A stretch of DNA of 64,000 nt from contig SNVD02006226.1 in assembly GCA_013180625.2 (NCBI GenBank), positions 85,001 to 149,000 on the forward strand, read 5' to 3'. Below, one piece after another: positions 61,530 through 64,000 of the stretch (the first letter of the stretch is position 1; each line of letters opens with the position of its first letter). The notes under the pieces were generated by a model. It did no database searches, had not been told where the DNA came from, and saw nothing but the letters and a program-made list of their open reading frames with translations. The translations under genes were made by a program, and so were the position numbers. Source of the stretch: Boswellia sacra. Its lineage: Eukaryota; Streptophyta; Magnoliopsida; Sapindales; Burseraceae.

Positions 61530-64000
61530 CTGACACTTACACAACAATTACAGTTACTATATATTGAAAATATGATAATATATTGAAAAACAACTTCTAT
61601 GTATATGACCTTATTCTGCTTTGGGGCTGACTTGCAAGCCCTTCTATTGTGATTGTATCCCCTATAATTTGAACATCGCATTATAAACAAAGAGTTTGCA
61701 AGAAGGTCTTCATCAGGTGCCCTTCTTCTTGCTTTCTTAGGCCTGCCTACCTTTGTCCTCCTCTTTGGAGCTTCCAGATGATTACAAGCCACCTCAGGCC
61801 ATTCACTTTGGTATGGTATAGGCCTCAAGTGGTGGTTGTATTTAGCTATATACATATCTCTTAATAGTAACTTATCTACGAACTGATTGACCTCAATCCT
61901 CCTCTCATTTGCGTAGGCTATTGCATGGACACAAGGTATTCTTGAAATTTGAAATAAACCACAAAAGCAAAATCTAGCATCTAGTCTGACAATGTAAACT
62001 CTTCCTTTACACACAACTTTAAACTCCAAAGCTTCACACCAATAGACCTCCATGATTCTACTGAACTTGCCTCTATCACTAATTGTTTCCCTAATCCTAG
62101 GACCAATATCTGAATGCCATCCAAGGCATTCTTTATACCTGATATTGGAAAAAAAAACAAAAATCAGTTGTTGATTATAAGGAAATCAAATATAAACATT
62201 CCAATAATCAAAATGCACTTTTATTAAATTGTGTGTTATGCCTAATGCCAGGCAAACAGAAATGGGAAGTAATAAGCATATAGAAATAGGAAATAATAAG
62301 CTGTAAACTTACTTTCTTTGCATCTTCTTCATAATCTTTCTTCTTATGTCCTCTACTATTGTCAAATAGGTTTGACCTCGATGCCTATTGATCCAAGAGT
62401 TGAAGGATTCAGCGATGCTATTGGTGACATGGTCAACTTTGAATCTTTCATCAAATGCATATCTACTCCAACTATTGGCAGGGATGTTTGACAAGTACTC
62501 CAATGCGCTGTAATCCACAGATTTGATCTCCTCTATGGTAGTGTGAAAGTCATTAATATTACTGGCTTTGCATGATGTCCAAAACATCAACTGTAGACCT
62601 AGCCCACATTGTTCTTTCTTGAAATTATCATACAAATACTTTACACAGTACCTTTGAGATGCATATGGCCACTTTAAATTTAAAGCATTAAGGATTCCCT
62701 TTTGCCTATCACTTATAAAAGTCATAGGCATCCCAAGTGCATCAACCCCTCCTAAATGCTCACCTAGATGTTCAAGGAACCAATTCCAAGTTGAGATGCA
62801 TTCCACCTCACAAATTCCTATTGTTAAGGGGTACATACCATTGTTAACATCAATACCTACAATAGCCAAAAGGACCCATCCTATTGGCCTCTTGAGATGA
62901 CATCCATCTATACCAATAAATGGTTAAAACCAATTCTTTGAACTGGAAAACTAATGAAAAAGCCCTAAAATTTTGGAGATACAAAAATTAACTCACAATC
63001 TGCCTTTACAAAGACAGTTGAACTAGGATTTGTTAGTCGCACTACATTGGCATACTTATGCAGTAGGTTAAGGGCTTTTTGGTGGTCTTCTCGTATCACA
63101 TGAAGAGCTTTCATCTTTGCCCCGTATAATTTTTGTTTTGAAGGTTCCAACCCAAACCTTCTCTTAATATCTTCTCTAGCCACTCAATTTCTACATTAGG
63201 ATTATCTCTGATGATGTCTTCATACTGTTTGGCCATCCATGTATATGTGCATTATGGAGTATTAGGTTATTTTTCACACCTATGATCAGGACAAAAGCTC
63301 TTAATTTTGAAAGTGACTAAGTCTTGGGTTAAGAAGGCATGAATCCTCTATGAACAGCCAGCAGCTGTACACCTACATGTAACTCTCTTTCTCTCATTTT
63401 TTCCTCTTTTCAATAAAATTCCACTCTTAACTCTTACGGCTTCTCTAAAATGGTGAATATTCTCAAAAGTTTGCCCTAGCCTAAAGACAACATTTCCATC
63501 TGCAGTTGGCCTAAATAAATGTTGCCTTTGAACTATAGCCCTTCTAGCACTTCCAACCTCTTCATCTGAACTGCTCATAATTTTGTGGAAATGCTCTCCA
63601 TCATTCTGATAATAAAAGCCGTCATGTGATAACATCTTTTCACCACTTCCACTATCACTACTCTCCCTCTCATTACTATGACAGTTCACAAATTCTGCTT
63701 CAAATTCAGGCCTGTAGTCTACATATAAATTTGCATCTAAATCATACTCACTATGGCTAACAGAATAAGCAATAGACTCTACCTCATCTTCTTCTCTATG
63801 CATCTCAAGCTCAACTCCTACATTTTCAACATCTTGGGACAACTCAGGTTGAGGTCCACTAGGGTCACTAGGGTCATTTTCACCTTCATTACTCTCCCTA
63901 ACATCATTTTCCCCCACATTTTTTTTCCAGGCATCTCACATGCTAAAAGTTCAGTATCTAATGGTGTAACCTCAACTAACACAGTTACTTTAAAAAGCTT
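60989..64000 (-). pseudogene. MURA-like transposase with SWIM zinc finger, partial and broken
   Basis: The frame enters from the right edge (VTVLVEVTPLDTELL) and shifts in an A8 run near 63925. An acidic N-terminal region follows (63917-63350). A TGG-to-TAG nonsense codon sits at about 63348 in the expected RIHAF motif, and another TAA near 63255. The zinc/DNA-binding part includes WLAREDIKRRFG. The DDE core is intact: Asp in GIDGCHLK (~62909), Asp in FISDRQKGI (~62713) and Glu in SIAESFNSW (~62410). Introns lie at about 62313-62139 and in the 62985-62925 region. The SWIM finger CFCG..RIPCVHA (61920-61975) and a zinc knuckle CSNYRGYNHNRRAC (~61630-61675) follow. The protein cuts and joins element ends. 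The tail is spread over small Ser/Gln/Pro-rich exons. Confidence 0.85.

Larger units (their letters stand above)
59385..64000. mobile_element. MuDR-like (MULE) autonomous-type element, right end outside the window
   Basis: A plus-strand GRF zinc-finger ORF and a minus-strand MURA transposase gene face each other, as mudrB and mudrA do in maize MuDR. The left terminal region is probably 59385-59560 (GGGCTTATCCCAGATACCC), which has the look of a plant MULE inverted repeat. The matching right end would lie beyond 64000, so boundaries and the 9-bp target duplication cannot be checked. The MURA frame has nonsense codons, so this copy is likely immobile on its own. Confidence 0.75.

Overview
This window is AT-rich nuclear DNA from a flowering plant, almost certainly a woody eudicot. 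The signs are GT-AG introns, plant retrotransposon lineages (Athila, Tork-type Copia, large TG..CA solo LTRs), TRIM, MITE and MULE elements, and plant-specific genes (an LCAT4-type phospholipase, an LRR receptor kinase, LOG, NEDD1). The receptor-kinase remnant reminds me of the expanded family in Citrus and relatives, but that is recollection rather than a test. There are no bacterial features, CRISPR arrays, rRNA genes or tRNA genes that I can see.

Layout. 0-5.8 kb: AT-rich intergenic DNA with one exon of an LRR protein (minus strand), a CACTA-type terminus at 2559 and a degenerate ACTGT-motif array. 5.8-19.84 kb: one Athila-type Ty3/gypsy retrotransposon with two ~1.5 kb LTRs and a perfect 5-bp target duplication (AAATC). 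It holds decayed gag, protease, RT/RNase H and integrase, a small extra Cys-rich ORF and an intronless LOG (cytokinin-activating enzyme) copy. A 2.57-kb solo LTR is nested inside it. 19.9-20.6 kb: remains of an En/Spm (CACTA) protein. 23.3-27.35 kb: a TRIM-like repeat and a second 3.6-kb solo LTR of the same general type as the nested one. 29.8-31.4 kb: an LRR receptor-kinase pseudogene.

31.8-40.2 kb (minus): the one clearly intact host gene, an LCAT4-like phospholipase/acyltransferase of 11 exons, 537 codons and a complete Ser-Asp-His triad. Intron 3 carries a foldback element that itself contains a TRIM. 42-43.1 kb: a MITE and a hAT-type element. 43.5-50.6 kb: a probable CACTA element. It contains transposon-protein remnants, an inverted Athila/Tat-type solo LTR, a GC-rich hAT element with an 8-bp target duplication, the first two exons of NEDD1, and an unidentified basic ORF. 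51.5-56.9 kb: a Tork/Tnt1-like Copia element (LTRs, target duplication TATAC) with a broken gag-pol. 59.4-64 kb: the left part of a MuDR-like element running off the window. Its GRF zinc-finger ORF converges on a minus-strand MURA transposase gene, and the tail of that gene is built from repeated exons.

Together the window is one housekeeping lipid gene embedded in nested mobile DNA, with at least two cases of host sequence carried inside elements: LOG in the Athila element and NEDD1 in the CACTA element. Exon boundaries, target duplications and reading frames were read by eye. Percent identities were not computed, and family names rest on motif recognition without a database search.
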